This document shows, piece by piece, positions 7,402 through 16,191 of a stretch of DNA of 64,000 nt. This stretch comes from CATOSP01 sp965204715 (lineage in GTDB: Bacteria > Chloroflexota > Dehalococcoidia > Lucifugimonadales > UBA3495), in contig OZ242009.1 of assembly GCA_965204715.1 (NCBI GenBank), forward strand, positions 2,480,001 to 2,544,000. Direction: 5' to 3'. Every line of letters starts with the position of its first letter. The stretch's first letter is position 1. The translations under genes and the position numbers were made by a program. The notes beneath the pieces were generated by a model. It saw nothing but the letters and a program-made list of their open reading frames with translations, did not search any database and was not told the origin of the DNA.

Positions 7402-8937
7402 ATGAAGTATGACGTAATCGTCGTTGGAGCGGGTTCGGCGGGATGCGCTGCGGCAACCAGACTGTCGGAAGACCCATCCCGATCAGTGTTGTTGCTGGAG
7501 GCCGGGCCGGACTACCCAGAGATGGAGCATCTGCCGGACGAACTGAAATATGGCCATACAAGGGACGCCGAGACTCGGGGTGCGGACCATAACTGGTCTC
7601 TCAGGGGGACCATCAACGACACCCAGGGCGAGATTCACGTGGCCCAGGGGAAGGTTGTCGGCGGCTCCGGGGCCATCAACGGCCAGGTGTTGCTGCGCGG
7701 TCTCACGCAGGACTTTGACGACTACGCCGCGCTGGGCAACGACGAGTGGTCCTACGTCAATGTTCTTCCATACTACCGCCGGATGGAGTCGGACCAGGAT
7801 ATCCGCGACGACTTCCACGGCTCGGAAGGGCCTCTTCCTGTTCTGCGGCGGGCGAATGACCCGCTGGCCCCCATACAGGCGGCGCTCCGGCAGGCCTGCA
7901 TTGCGGCTGGGTTTCCGGAGACCCATGATATGAACGGACCGGACTCCACCGGCGTCGGGGCTATACCGATGAACAACCCTGAAGGTATCCGGATGAGCGT
8001 GGCCCTGAGCCACCTCAGCACGGCGCGCCATCGCCTCAACCTTACAGTGCGGGGCAACGTGCTGGCCCGCCGTGTGGTGTTCGAGGGGAACCGGGCCATC
8101 GGGGTGGAAGTGGAGAGCGGCGGGGAGATATACACAGTTGAGGCCGACGAAATCGTCCTCTGCGGGGGCGGGCTGCGTTCCTCACACCTGCTGCTGCTCT
8201 CCGGTGTGGGCCCGGCGGAGCATCTACGGAGCTTCGGGATTCCTGTTGTACGTGATCTTCCGGGGGTGGGCCAGAACCTTCGAAACCATCCCAGCGTCGG
8301 TGTGCAACTGATGGCCAAGGAGGGCATCAGGCTGGTCACCGACAATCCGGGGACCCGGATTGCCCTTCGCTACACGGCTGAGGGGTCTCCTCACCCCAAC
8401 GATGTGATGATTACCACTAGCTCCGTTTTCGCTTCGTTGAGCGGTGAGGTAATCCCGGACGAGGGGTTCCGCTTCTCCTGTGCCCTTGAGCTTCCGATGA
8501 GCGCCGGAGAGTTACGGCTCTCGTCGGCCGACCCCAACGTGCAACCTGAGTTCAACTACCATTACCTGGAACATCCAATGGACCGGGAGCGCCTGCGCAG
8601 CGCGATCCGGCTCTGCATCCGTCTCCTTGAGAGTGAACCCTACCGGGAACTGCTGGCCAGCAGGGTGGCCCCGACCGACGAGGAACTGGCCTCCGATGAT
8701 CTCCTGGACGCCTACATGCTTCGCACAGTGGGCACGGCCCGCCACGTTTCCGGAACATGCAAGATGGGGCCCGCGTCGGACCCAATGGCGGTGGTTGATC
8801 AGCAACTGCGGGTCCACGGGTTGGAGGGCATTCGCGTGGCCGACCCGTCGATCCTTCCCAATGTGGTGCGGGCGAACACCAACGCCACTGCCATAATGAT
8901 CGGGGAGCGGGTGTCCGACCTGGTTGCCACAGGTTAG
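7402..8937 (+). CDS. GMC-family FAD-dependent oxidoreductase (choline dehydrogenase-like)
   Basis: GMC enzymes oxidise alcohols to aldehydes or ketones with FAD. The 511-residue protein begins with the dinucleotide fold YDVIVVGAGSAGCAAATRL and LLLEAGPDY, then the GMC signature GKVVGGSGAINGQVLLRG. ILCGGGL-type and GVGPAEHLRSFGI segments follow (second GMC signature). The C-terminal catalytic block is RHVSGTCKMGPASDPMAV, and the FAD-binding end is ANTNATAIMIGERVSDL. The start ATG has AGGAGGGAGCA just upstream. Choline, glucose-type or other alcohols are possible substrates; the sequence alone does not decide. It is followed by a separate promoter for the next operon. Confidence 0.92.
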   Translation: MKYDVIVVGAGSAGCAAATRLSEDPSRSVLLLEAGPDYPEMEHLPDELKYGHTRDAETRGADHNWSLRGTINDTQGEIHVAQGKVVGGSGAINGQVLLRGLTQDFDDYAALGNDEWSYVNVLPYYRRMESDQDIRDDFHGSEGPLPVLRRANDPLAPIQAALRQACIAAGFPETHDMNGPDSTGVGAIPMNNPEGIRMSVALSHLSTARHRLNLTVRGNVLARRVVFEGNRAIGVEVESGGEIYTVEADEIVLCGGGLRSSHLLLLSGVGPAEHLRSFGIPVVRDLPGVGQNLRNHPSVGVQLMAKEGIRLVTDNPGTRIALRYTAEGSPHPNDVMITTSSVFASLSGEVIPDEGFRFSCALELPMSAGELRLSSADPNVQPEFNYHYLEHPMDRERLRSAIRLCIRLLESEPYRELLASRVAPTDEELASDDLLDAYMLRTVGTARHVSGTCKMGPASDPMAVVDQQLRVHGLEGIRVADPSILPNVVRANTNATAIMIGERVSDLVATG

Positions 8938-8975
8938 ATTGCCCAGAGAGCCGGTGTGCGGAGCGGCTCGTCTCA

Positions 8976-9004
8976 TTGACAATTCAGGCGTAGTTGCATA
9001 AAGT
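8976..9004 (+). promoter_or_regulatory. Sigma70-type promoter of the DUF1501-DUF1800 operon
   Basis: TTGACA at 8976-8981, a 17-bp spacer and TAAAGT at 8999-9004, about 100 bp upstream of the DUF1501 start codon. The -35 is a perfect consensus match; the -10 is partial. Confidence 0.55.
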
Positions 9005-9104
9005 TAGGGTGTAATCTGACGAACCTTGGCACGAGGCGCGGTCGGCATGGTCCATCGCGCCAACTCCTGTATCAGAAGTGAACCGATCCTGAGGGAGGTC
9101 AAAC

Positions 9105-10238
9105 ATGGTGTCCAGCGGCAGAGAAAAGAACCTGGTCATTATCCAGCTTACGGGCGCAAACGATGCGCTAAACACGGTGGTCCCCTACAACAACGGCCTC
9201 TACTACGACTTCCGGCCCAACGTGAACATGGCAGCGGAAGACCTGCTTCCCCTGAATGACGAGTTGGGTCTGACTCCCCACGCGCCGGAGGTAAAGTCAC
9301 TCTGGGACCGGGGCAAGCTCGCGCTCATCAACGGCATCGGCTACGCCAACCCCAATCGCTCCCACTTCCGGTCGATGGATATCTGGCACACCGCCGAGCC
9401 GGACAAGATCGCAACCGAAGGGTGGCTGGGCCGGGCCGTCAAGGACATGGACCCCCAGGGTGAGAACGTGTTGACCGCCGTCAACTTCGGGCGCGGGCTT
9501 CCCAGGTCCTTGGCCAGCCGCGGCGTGCCGGTGGCGTCGGTGGGGAACCTGGAGACCTACGGACTGTTCCCCGATGTGGAAGACGACCAGCAGAAGAAGT
9601 ACACCCTTGAGGCCTTCGCCCGGATGTACGGCCCAGACCGGAACCGGGACCCAGTGCTGGAGTCCCTTGGCCAGACCGGACGCGATGCCCTTCGCGGCGC
9701 GGATATTCTCCGGACCGCCCCGGAACGGTACTCATCCTCGATTGAGTACGGTCAGAGCGGCATCGCCCAGAGCCTGAAGAACGCCGCCCAGGTGATGTTT
9801 GCCGACCTGGGGACTCGAATCTACTACACCTCCATTGGCAGCTTCGACACCCACGGCGGCGAGTTGCCCGTACACGCCAAGCTGTGGGACGACGTGTCCG
9901 CCGCCATCGGTGATTTCTACGCCGACCTGGAGGAACACGGCTACCAGGACGACACGCTGATCTTCGTGTGGTCCGAGTTCGGTCGCCGGATCAAGGACAA
10001 CGGTTCGGGCACCGACCACGGCGCGGGAAGCATCGCAATGGTAATCGGCGGCGATGTCAATGGCGGGATGTACGGCCGGTTCCCGTCCCTGGAAGAAGCG
10101 GAACAGCAGGACGGCGACCTTCGGGCCAACAACGACTTCCGCAGCACCTACAGCACGATACTGGAGCGATGGATGAGGCTGGACGCGCCCTCTATCGTCA
10201 ACGGCCAGTTCGAGCAGTTCGAGTTCATCTCCAAGTAA
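9105..10238 (+). CDS. DUF1501 domain protein
   Basis: DUF1501 proteins have an alkaline phosphatase/sulfatase-like fold and almost always pair with DUF1800; their function is not established. The 377-residue protein has LVIIQLTGANDALNTVVPYN near the start (usual family form: LxxGGxDGLNxVVPY), then LINGIGYANPNRSHFRSMDIWHT, FFSSIGSFDTHGGE-like YTSIGSFDTHGGELPVH, and WSEFGRRIKDNGSGTDHGAG. GAGGGAGGT lies 8 nt before the ATG. Unlike many family members, it has no Tat signal peptide and starts directly with the catalytic-domain strand, so a cytosolic form or a processed relative is likely. Downstream, 99 bp away, is the DUF1800 partner. Confidence 0.9.
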   Translation: MVSSGREKNLVIIQLTGANDALNTVVPYNNGLYYDFRPNVNMAAEDLLPLNDELGLTPHAPEVKSLWDRGKLALINGIGYANPNRSHFRSMDIWHTAEPDKIATEGWLGRAVKDMDPQGENVLTAVNFGRGLPRSLASRGVPVASVGNLETYGLFPDVEDDQQKKYTLEAFARMYGPDRNRDPVLESLGQTGRDALRGADILRTAPERYSSSIEYGQSGIAQSLKNAAQVMFADLGTRIYYTSIGSFDTHGGELPVHAKLWDDVSAAIGDFYADLEEHGYQDDTLIFVWSEFGRRIKDNGSGTDHGAGSIAMVIGGDVNGGMYGRFPSLEEAEQQDGDLRANNDFRSTYSTILERWMRLDAPSIVNGQFEQFEFISK

Positions 10239-10257
10239 ATCGCCTGTCAATTCCGAA

Positions 10258-10279
10258 GCGCCGGCCACCGTGCCGGCGC
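10258..10279 (+). other. Intercistronic GC-rich hairpin
   Basis: GCGCCGGC (10258-10265) pairs with GCCGGCGC (10272-10279) across a 6-nt loop, between the DUF1501 and DUF1800 genes. The following TATTCTACC is not a good U-tract, so I read it as an RNA-stabilising or partial-termination hairpin that may lower DUF1800 expression. Confidence 0.45.
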
Positions 10280-10337
10280 CTATTCTACCGCAACGTATCT
10301 GTCAAGAACGTATCTATCAAATCGGGAGGTAGACGCC

Positions 10338-11753
10338 GTGAGTAATGCGGATATTGCGCTAATGGCACACTTGATGAGGCGTGCCGGATTCGGCGCAACG
10401 CGGGACGAGCTGGAAGCGGCAATGGCCAATGGCTACGAGGCCACCGTTGAGGAGTTGCTCCACCCCGGCGACCCGAACGACTTGCCACAGGACGTTATTC
10501 GCCGGTACCACACGGAACAAGCCGAGTTGCGCCTGTCGGACGGGGCGGCGGCCAACTGGATGTACCGGATGATCACGACCCAGAACCCTCTGGAGGAGAA
10601 GCTGGCCCTCTTCTGGCACAGCCTCTTCGCCACAGGCTACGTCAAGTTGAACCAGGCCAACGCCCTTCTGAACCAGATCCAGATGTTCCGGACCTACGGC
10701 TTGGGCAACTACGCAACGTTGCTTGTAGAATTGTCCAAGGACCCGGCCATGATCATCTGGCTGGACAATAACGACAACCATAGAGATGCCATCAACGAGA
10801 ACTACGGCAGAGAACTCCTGGAACTGTTCTCGATGGGCATCGGCAACTACACCGAGGACGATATCAAGGAGTGCGCCCGCGCGTTCACGGGATGGACCCT
10901 TGGCAATGCCGAATACATGTCCACCCGCGCCAGCCGGGACTCCATCTGGCCCTACAGCCGGATCAACTGGCACTTCCAATACCGGGACTACGACCACGAC
11001 GAGGGCGAGAAGACCTTCCTTGGCGAGACCGGCAATTTCAATGGCCAGGACATTGTCGAGATTATCGCCAAGCAGGAGGCCACCGCGCGGTTCGTGAGCG
11101 CCCGCCTGTTCCAGTTCTTCGCCGCCGACGAGGTTGACGAGGACGGGGAGAAAGTCATCGAAGAGATGATGAAGTCCTACTTTGATTCCGGGTACGAAAT
11201 CCGGTCGGTGCTGAGGACCCTCTTCAACTCCGATTACTTCAAGTCGGAGAAGGCCAGGTGGGCCAGGGTGAAGGGTCCTGTGGAGCTGGTCATCGGGGCG
11301 GTCCGCATGGCCGGCAGTTACCGGGAGCCTACTCCCGGCATCGAACAAGTGGCGCGCCAGGCCGTGTACATGGGCCAGGGCCTGCTCCAGCCCCCGTCGG
11401 TTGAGGGCTGGCACGAAGGCATAGAGTGGGTCGATAGCGGCGCACTGGTTGAGCGGGTCAACTTCGTGGCCCACGAGCTTGCCAATGTGCAAAACCCCGG
11501 AGTGCGCCGGATCATCGACCGCCTGGCCGGTGAGAACGGCGGCGCCTTCACCCCGGAGCAATTGGTGGACAGTTGCCTCGACTTGCTCGGCCCGGTGGAG
11601 GTGTCGGACGACACCAAGGCAGCACTGATCGAATACGCGGGGTTGCAGGGAGAGATCTCATTGGCCAACAGGCAGGAGGGCGACGAGTCCGAACAGCGGG
11701 TCGCAGGGTTGTTGAGCCTGGCCGTTGCGACCAGAGAGTACCAACTGTCCTAG
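10338..11753 (+). CDS. DUF1800 domain protein
   Basis: The 471-residue protein is a full-length DUF1800 member: HLMRRAGFGATRDELE at the N-terminus, NWMYRMITTQNPLEEKLALFWHSLF in the middle, the conserved GRELLELFSMGIGNYTEDDIKECARAFTGW region (residues ~155-190), FLGETGNFNGQDIVEII, and GLLQPPSVEGWHEG near the end. The GTG at 10338 has GGGAGGTAG 6-7 nt upstream. Function is unknown; DUF1800/DUF1501 pairs are often proposed to be exported or surface-associated proteins, but no signal peptide is visible here. The operon ends at a clear terminator. Confidence 0.92.
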   Translation: MSNADIALMAHLMRRAGFGATRDELEAAMANGYEATVEELLHPGDPNDLPQDVIRRYHTEQAELRLSDGAAANWMYRMITTQNPLEEKLALFWHSLFATGYVKLNQANALLNQIQMFRTYGLGNYATLLVELSKDPAMIIWLDNNDNHRDAINENYGRELLELFSMGIGNYTEDDIKECARAFTGWTLGNAEYMSTRASRDSIWPYSRINWHFQYRDYDHDEGEKTFLGETGNFNGQDIVEIIAKQEATARFVSARLFQFFAADEVDEDGEKVIEEMMKSYFDSGYEIRSVLRTLFNSDYFKSEKARWARVKGPVELVIGAVRMAGSYREPTPGIEQVARQAVYMGQGLLQPPSVEGWHEGIEWVDSGALVERVNFVAHELANVQNPGVRRIIDRLAGENGGAFTPEQLVDSCLDLLGPVEVSDDTKAALIEYAGLQGEISLANRQEGDESEQRVAGLLSLAVATREYQLS

Positions 11754-11800
11754 AGACGTTCCCCTTCTACAGGTCATCTGACCTGGCGGTGATTGCACGA

Positions 11801-11839
11801 CGGGGGCTTGATCGGAAAGATTAGGCCCCCGCGTTTTCT
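11801..11839 (+). terminator. Rho-independent terminator after DUF1800
   Basis: CGGGGGC (11801-11807) pairs with GCCCCCG (11825-11831), followed by CGTTTTCT. It lies 48 bp after the DUF1800 stop codon and closes the DUF1501-DUF1800 transcript. Confidence 0.7.
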
Positions 11840-11919
11840 CCGGTGGAGTCCGGTTCTGGAGACGGAACGTACTACCTGGATGAATACGCTACAACATCCT
11901 TGAATTGGAGGTTGCTGGA

Positions 11920-12948
11920 GTGAGTACACAAGCAAGCCCTAAACAATTGACCCTGGAATATGTCAAGACCATCGGGCTGGCCACGAATCAGACCGGCCGT
12001 GGGTTCGTCAATCCCTATGATGTGGCGGTGGCCCAGGACGGTCGAATTTTCGTGTTGAATCACTGCGACTCGGCCCGTCGCAACCTGATGCGCATAGGCA
12101 TCGTTAATCTTGATGAGGACTACCTGGGCGAATTTGGGAGTGGGGCCGGCCCCGGCGATGACCAGTTCAGTTCCCCGGTAGCGATGGCGTTCGACAGCCA
12201 GGACAGGCTCTATATCACCGACGAGTTGCACCATCGGGTGACAATCTTCGACTCGTCCGGCAATTTCCTGGACAAGTGGGACACCAAGGGCAGCGGACCG
12301 GGGGAGTTCAATGGGCCTGCGGGGATCGCCATCGACTCGCATGATAACGTTTACATCGTAGACCAGCATAACAGCCGGGTCCAGAAGCTCACTTCCGATG
12401 GCAAGTTCATCGCCGAGTGGGGCGAGTTCGGCAGCGGCCCGGGCCAGTTCAACCTGCCTTGGGGGATCGCGGTTGACAAGGAAGCCAATGTGTATGTGGC
12501 GGACTGGCGCAATGACCGGATTCAGAAGTTCACCACTGATGGCGCCTACCTCGCCAGCTTCGGAGAGTCGGGTGAAGGAGAAGGGCAGTTGAACCGGCCG
12601 TCAGGCGTGGGAGTTGACGATGAGGGGTTCGTGTACGTGGCAGACTGGGGGAACGAGAGGTTGCAGGTGTTCGCCCCGGACGGGAGCTTCGTACTGGTGG
12701 AGAAGGGTCAGGCCACCAATTCCAGGTGGGCCGAGGACTACCTCAACGTCAACCTGGAGGAAAAGGCGACCAGGGAGATTTCCAACCTGGTTCCGGAGCT
12801 TCCGCCTCATCTGAACACCCCTCAGCATGTCTCGGCCCAGACCGAGCCATTCTTTTGGGGGCCTGTCTCGGTGCGGTTCGACCGGGACGGCAGGCTCTAC
12901 ATCCCGGAGTCCAACCGGCACCGGATGCAGATATACCAGCGCAAGTAG
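11920..12948 (+). CDS. NHL-repeat six-bladed beta-propeller protein
   Basis: At least five NHL-type blades are visible as repeats of roughly 47 residues: FVNPYDVAVAQDGRIFVLNH, FSSPVAMAFDSQDRLYITDE, FNGPAGIAIDSHDNVYIVDQ, FNLPWGIAVDKEANVYVADW and LNRPSGVGVDDEGFVYVADW, separated by F-G-S-G-P-G-(Q/E)-F linkers; a last blade ends PESNRHRMQIYQ. Such propellers bind ligands or proteins, and some are lyases or lactonases; no catalytic set is evident. There is no signal peptide. GTG 11920 is chosen because GGAGG lies 8 nt upstream, whereas the TTG at 11905 overlaps that site. Confidence 0.85.
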   Translation: MSTQASPKQLTLEYVKTIGLATNQTGRGFVNPYDVAVAQDGRIFVLNHCDSARRNLMRIGIVNLDEDYLGEFGSGAGPGDDQFSSPVAMAFDSQDRLYITDELHHRVTIFDSSGNFLDKWDTKGSGPGEFNGPAGIAIDSHDNVYIVDQHNSRVQKLTSDGKFIAEWGEFGSGPGQFNLPWGIAVDKEANVYVADWRNDRIQKFTTDGAYLASFGESGEGEGQLNRPSGVGVDDEGFVYVADWGNERLQVFAPDGSFVLVEKGQATNSRWAEDYLNVNLEEKATREISNLVPELPPHLNTPQHVSAQTEPFFWGPVSVRFDRDGRLYIPESNRHRMQIYQRK

Positions 12949-13031
12949 CCGGGCAATCCGGACCGCAGCAGGGCTGGTTGGACTGTCCAATTGCTGATCA
13001 CAGGCCAGCCCTGCCACAGGACATTACGCTT

Positions 13032-13226
13032 ATGGACCCGACAAGGGCAGATCTGCAAAGGATCCTTGAATCCTTGCCTCCCGGGGAATGGCTGAACCCT
13101 TACATCTTCACATATGAAGAGGAAACCCGGTTCGTGCATGTTCTGATGGCCACGAAACCGGGTACGACAGACCTCTACTGTTACGAACCCGACACGGGAG
13201 AATTCGAGCCGCTGATTCTTCCCTAG
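13032..13226 (+). CDS. Small acidic protein, unknown function
   Basis: A 64-residue frame (MDPTRADLQRILESLPPGEW... to EFEPLILP) with composition typical of a real soluble protein and third-position GC bias like its neighbours. ACAGGA lies about 10 nt upstream of the ATG. It sits between the NHL protein and the DM13 protein on the same strand. I do not recognise a family. Confidence 0.5.
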   Translation: MDPTRADLQRILESLPPGEWLNPYIFTYEEETRFVHVLMATKPGTTDLYCYEPDTGEFEPLILP

Positions 13227-13351
13227 CAGGAATCCAGGCTGAACTTCACTCCCCGCAGATGCCCTGGAACCACTTTGCCTTACAGGTTCCGATAAGGCAC
13301 ACGATTTCCCAGCCCGTGACATGACCAAAACCCGGAAGGTGGATTGCGACA

Positions 13352-13948
13352 ATGCCTGGTGGAAAGAGCTTCTACATCATAATCGGAGCGCTCATCGCCA
13401 TCGCGGTAATAATCGTTGGATGGTGGCTGATCTCCCCATTGTTCATCACCAGGGAGGTTGATGAGGAATTTCCGTTGACGGCCAATGCCGTCATCCCTGA
13501 AGGGATGGACCGGGCCGAGGCGGAGATGGTCATGTCCACGATGGCAGGCATGGGCGAGAAGGTTGATGAAGCGATGCCCGATATGCCCCCTGCCCAGAGT
13601 TCGCCGGTGCGGCTCAAGAGCGGCGAATTCAGGGACGGGGACCGGTTCCACAGGGGCAGAGGCCAGGCCCTGATTTATGACCTTCCCGACGGGTCCAAGG
13701 TGCTGAGGTTCGAGGACCTGGAAGTGACCAACGGGCCGGACCTGCGGGTGATTCTGACGACTGTCGCCGACCCGGATAGCTCGGAGGATGTCCACGCCGC
13801 AGGCTACAGAGAGCTGGACAAGCTGAAGGGCAACGTCGGCAACCAGAATTACCCGATTCCGGCGGATGCGGACGTTGATTCCTTCAAGAGCGTGGTCATC
13901 TACTGCAAGCCCTTCCGGGTGGTCTTTGCCGTAGCTAACCTGAGCTGA
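13352..13948 (+). CDS. Membrane-anchored DM13-domain protein
   Basis: The 198-residue protein has one N-terminal transmembrane helix (about residues 6-30, FYIIIGALIAIAVIIVGWWL) and no lipobox, then a Met-rich linker, then a DM13 domain from about residue 95: SGEFRDGDRFHRGRGQALIY, LRFEDLEVTNGPDLRVIL, GYRELDKLKGNVGNQNYPIP and VVIYCKPFRVVFAVANL. DM13 domains are extracytoplasmic beta-sandwiches related to DOMON and thought to act in redox processes; the conserved Cys in the C-terminal IYCKPF is present. Its 3' end nearly meets the convergent amidase gene (16 bp apart). Confidence 0.88.
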   Translation: MPGGKSFYIIIGALIAIAVIIVGWWLISPLFITREVDEEFPLTANAVIPEGMDRAEAEMVMSTMAGMGEKVDEAMPDMPPAQSSPVRLKSGEFRDGDRFHRGRGQALIYDLPDGSKVLRFEDLEVTNGPDLRVILTTVADPDSSEDVHAAGYRELDKLKGNVGNQNYPIPADADVDSFKSVVIYCKPFRVVFAVANLS

Positions 13949-13964
13949 ACGGACTCGCGGCGGT

Positions 13965-15167
13965 CTACTGGATACCCAGGGAGGAAGCAGCCTCAAGAGC
14001 GAACCCTATCAGGAGTTCGTCCTCCCCGTGCGTCCCCAGCAGAGAGAGACCCACCGGCAGACCGTTCACGCGGGCCACGGGCAGGTTGAGTTGGGGACGG
14101 CCGGTTAGACCCGCGATGCAGAGCATCCTGCTGTTTCTAAGGCGCGTGTCCTGCCGCTCGGTGACTGACTGACCGAGGAGAGGCGCGGGTTCGGAAGTCG
14201 TCGGCAAACAGGCGATAACGCCGCTTGGGACAACCTCGTCCATCCGGCGTACCACAGCATCCCTCACCGCTTGTCCTGCTGCCACCTGGGAATCTGTGAT
14301 TGCCCTTGCCGTGATGTACCGGTCCGAGACCTCGAAACTGAACCGCGGGTTTACTTTCTCGATCCAGTCTTTTGCCGTCTCCCATGCCTGACGGCCCTGG
14401 AGTATCTGTTGATGTTCCGACCACTCTGCGAGGGAGTCGGGAGCGAGTCGCTCCGCAGAAACGCCGTCCACCATCGACGTCAATGCTTCAACCGCGGGAC
14501 GCAGCGCATCGGCCACATCCGGCGTGGCCAAGTCGAAGGCATCCTCGGCGATTACCAAACGTCTCGGTTGTTGAGGGGCGATTGATGTCTGGAGGGTGAT
14601 GTTTGCCACGCGGGCGAAGAGGTCGATGTCACGCGCAAACCAGCCGATGGTGTCGAAGCTGGGCGCCTGGACCAGGAAGCCGCTGAACGGTATGCGTCCG
14701 TGGGTGGGCCGCAGCCCGTAAAGACCGCAGAAACTGGCGGGAACCCTGACCGACCCGCCGGTGTCGGAACCAAGGGCGAAGTCAACCAGGCCGCCCGCCA
14801 CCGCAGACGCCGACCCGCTGGAGGAGCCTCCGGGCACTCTTCCCGGCGCGGCGGGATTAACGGGTGTCCCGTAGTGGGGGTTTTCGCCGAAGATGCCTCG
14901 GGTCAGTTCGTCGGTGATGGTCTTGCCCACCATTGAAGCCCCGGCGTCCACCAGTGCCTGCACCACCCAGGCTGTCGAGTCGGCTGGCGGTTGAGTTGCC
15001 TTCCAATCCGGGTTGCCCCCGCCGGTAACAAACCCTGCTACATCGAAGATGTCCTTGGCGGCGAAAGTTAGTCCGGAGAGCGGGCCGCCAGGCTTCCCGT
15101 CAAGATAGGCGTCCGAGTCTTTGCAGAATGCGCCCAAGTGGTCTTCGATAGCTCTGCGGCTTGTCAC
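13965..15167 (-). CDS. Amidase signature-family amidohydrolase
   Basis: Amidase-signature enzymes hydrolyse carboxamides with a Ser-cisSer-Lys triad. Visible here are the Lys in LTFAAKDIFDVAG (about residue 38), the glycine/serine-rich block GGSSSGSASAVAGG and the nucleophile block GSDTGGSVRVPASFCGLYGL, followed by RPTHGRIPFSG. About 400 residues is short for GatA but matches small indoleacetamide/AtzF-like amidases. The frame is open to 15380, overlapping the upstream permease; I place the start at GTG 15167 (or TTG 15170) where homology begins. It is the last gene of a minus-strand run behind the ABC importer genes, so it may process an imported amide. Substrate is inference. Confidence 0.82.
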   Translation of the reverse strand: MTSRRAIEDHLGAFCKDSDAYLDGKPGGPLSGLTFAAKDIFDVAGFVTGGGNPDWKATQPPADSTAWVVQALVDAGASMVGKTITDELTRGIFGENPHYGTPVNPAAPGRVPGGSSSGSASAVAGGLVDFALGSDTGGSVRVPASFCGLYGLRPTHGRIPFSGFLVQAPSFDTIGWFARDIDLFARVANITLQTSIAPQQPRRLVIAEDAFDLATPDVADALRPAVEALTSMVDGVSAERLAPDSLAEWSEHQQILQGRQAWETAKDWIEKVNPRFSFEVSDRYITARAITDSQVAAGQAVRDAVVRRMDEVVPSGVIACLPTTSEPAPLLGQSVTERQDTRLRNSRMLCIAGLTGRPQLNLPVARVNGLPVGLSLLGTHGEDELLIGFALEAASSLGIQ

Positions 15168-15222
15168 CAAGGTTGTCCCGTTGGCTGGTTGGCTACTGGA
15201 AGGTTGATGCTGGCCAATGGCA

Positions 15223-16155
15223 CTATACGCCGCCCCGTCCCGTGCCGCGCAGCCGCGGGTCCAGAACGTCCCGCAGGGAGTCACCCAACAGATTCCAGGC
15301 AAATACGACGATGGTAATTGCCAGTCCGGGGAATACGCCGAGCCAGGGGTTGACGTCGATGCCGGCGATGTATGCCTCACGCAGCATTCCGCCCCAGGAA
15401 GGCACGTCAGGGGGAGCGCCTATTCCGAGGAAACTCAGGGTGGCCTCAGCGACGATAGCGCCACCCAGGTGAATGGTGACCAGGACGATATAGAGCGCCA
15501 TGCAGTTGGGGACCATGTGGCGCATGATGATCCGCCAATGGTTTGCTCCTACGGACCGTGCGGCGAGGATGTAGTCCATCTCCGCGATGGACAGCGCCTG
15601 GGCACGGACAATCCTGGCTGTGCTTGGTATGTATACGATGGTCAGGGCAAAGACGACGTTGTGCAGGGATGCCCCCAAGGCCGCCATGATGGCAATGGCC
15701 AGGACAAGACTGGGAAAGGCCATCATGGAGTCCATGAATCTCTGGACTATCAGGTCTGTTTTTCCGGCGAAGTAGGCGCTGCCGACTCCGATCACAAGCC
15801 CGATGGCACAACCGACCACCGAGCTTACGATACCGACGTACAGAGAAATCCTGGAACCGTGGACCAGGCGGCTGTAGACGTCCCGGCCGATGCTGTCCGC
15901 GCCTAGCCACCGCTCGGCGGTACCCGGCGCCGCATGTTTGAATTCTGCGTCAGTCTTGTAGGGGTCTATGGTCTCGAGTTGATTGGCCACTATGGCGACA
16001 AGTACAAGCAGCGCAGCCACGATTGCGCCGAAGGCGCCTAACGGCTTGGCCTTGAGGAAGTGGGTAACGTGCTGACTGGGCTTGCGCTTTGGGCGCAGGG
16101 CGTCAACGGCAGGGGTTAGAACTGCGCTTTCCTGAGTTCCCGGAGTCTGGTTCAA
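15223..16155 (-). CDS. ABC transporter permease, DppC/OppC type
   Basis: Inner-membrane subunit of a family-5 (peptide/nickel) importer. The 310-residue protein has a cytosolic N-terminus, a first helix (AFGAIVAALLVLVAIVA), the family segment HWLGADSIGRDVYSRLVHGSR-like ERWLGADSIGRDVYSRL, five more helices and the EAA loop with LAARSVGANHWRIIMRHMVPN. It ends WNLLGDSLRDVLDPRLRG, which is diagnostic for DppC. It lies 36 bp downstream of the DppB-type gene. Confidence 0.93.
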   Translation of the reverse strand: MNQTPGTQESAVLTPAVDALRPKRKPSQHVTHFLKAKPLGAFGAIVAALLVLVAIVANQLETIDPYKTDAEFKHAAPGTAERWLGADSIGRDVYSRLVHGSRISLYVGIVSSVVGCAIGLVIGVGSAYFAGKTDLIVQRFMDSMMAFPSLVLAIAIMAALGASLHNVVFALTIVYIPSTARIVRAQALSIAEMDYILAARSVGANHWRIIMRHMVPNCMALYIVLVTIHLGGAIVAEATLSFLGIGAPPDVPSWGGMLREAYIAGIDVNPWLGVFPGLAITIVVFAWNLLGDSLRDVLDPRLRGTGRGGV

Positions 16156-16191
16156 GGCTTCGTACCTGACTATAGGATTGTAGGAGAGGAC

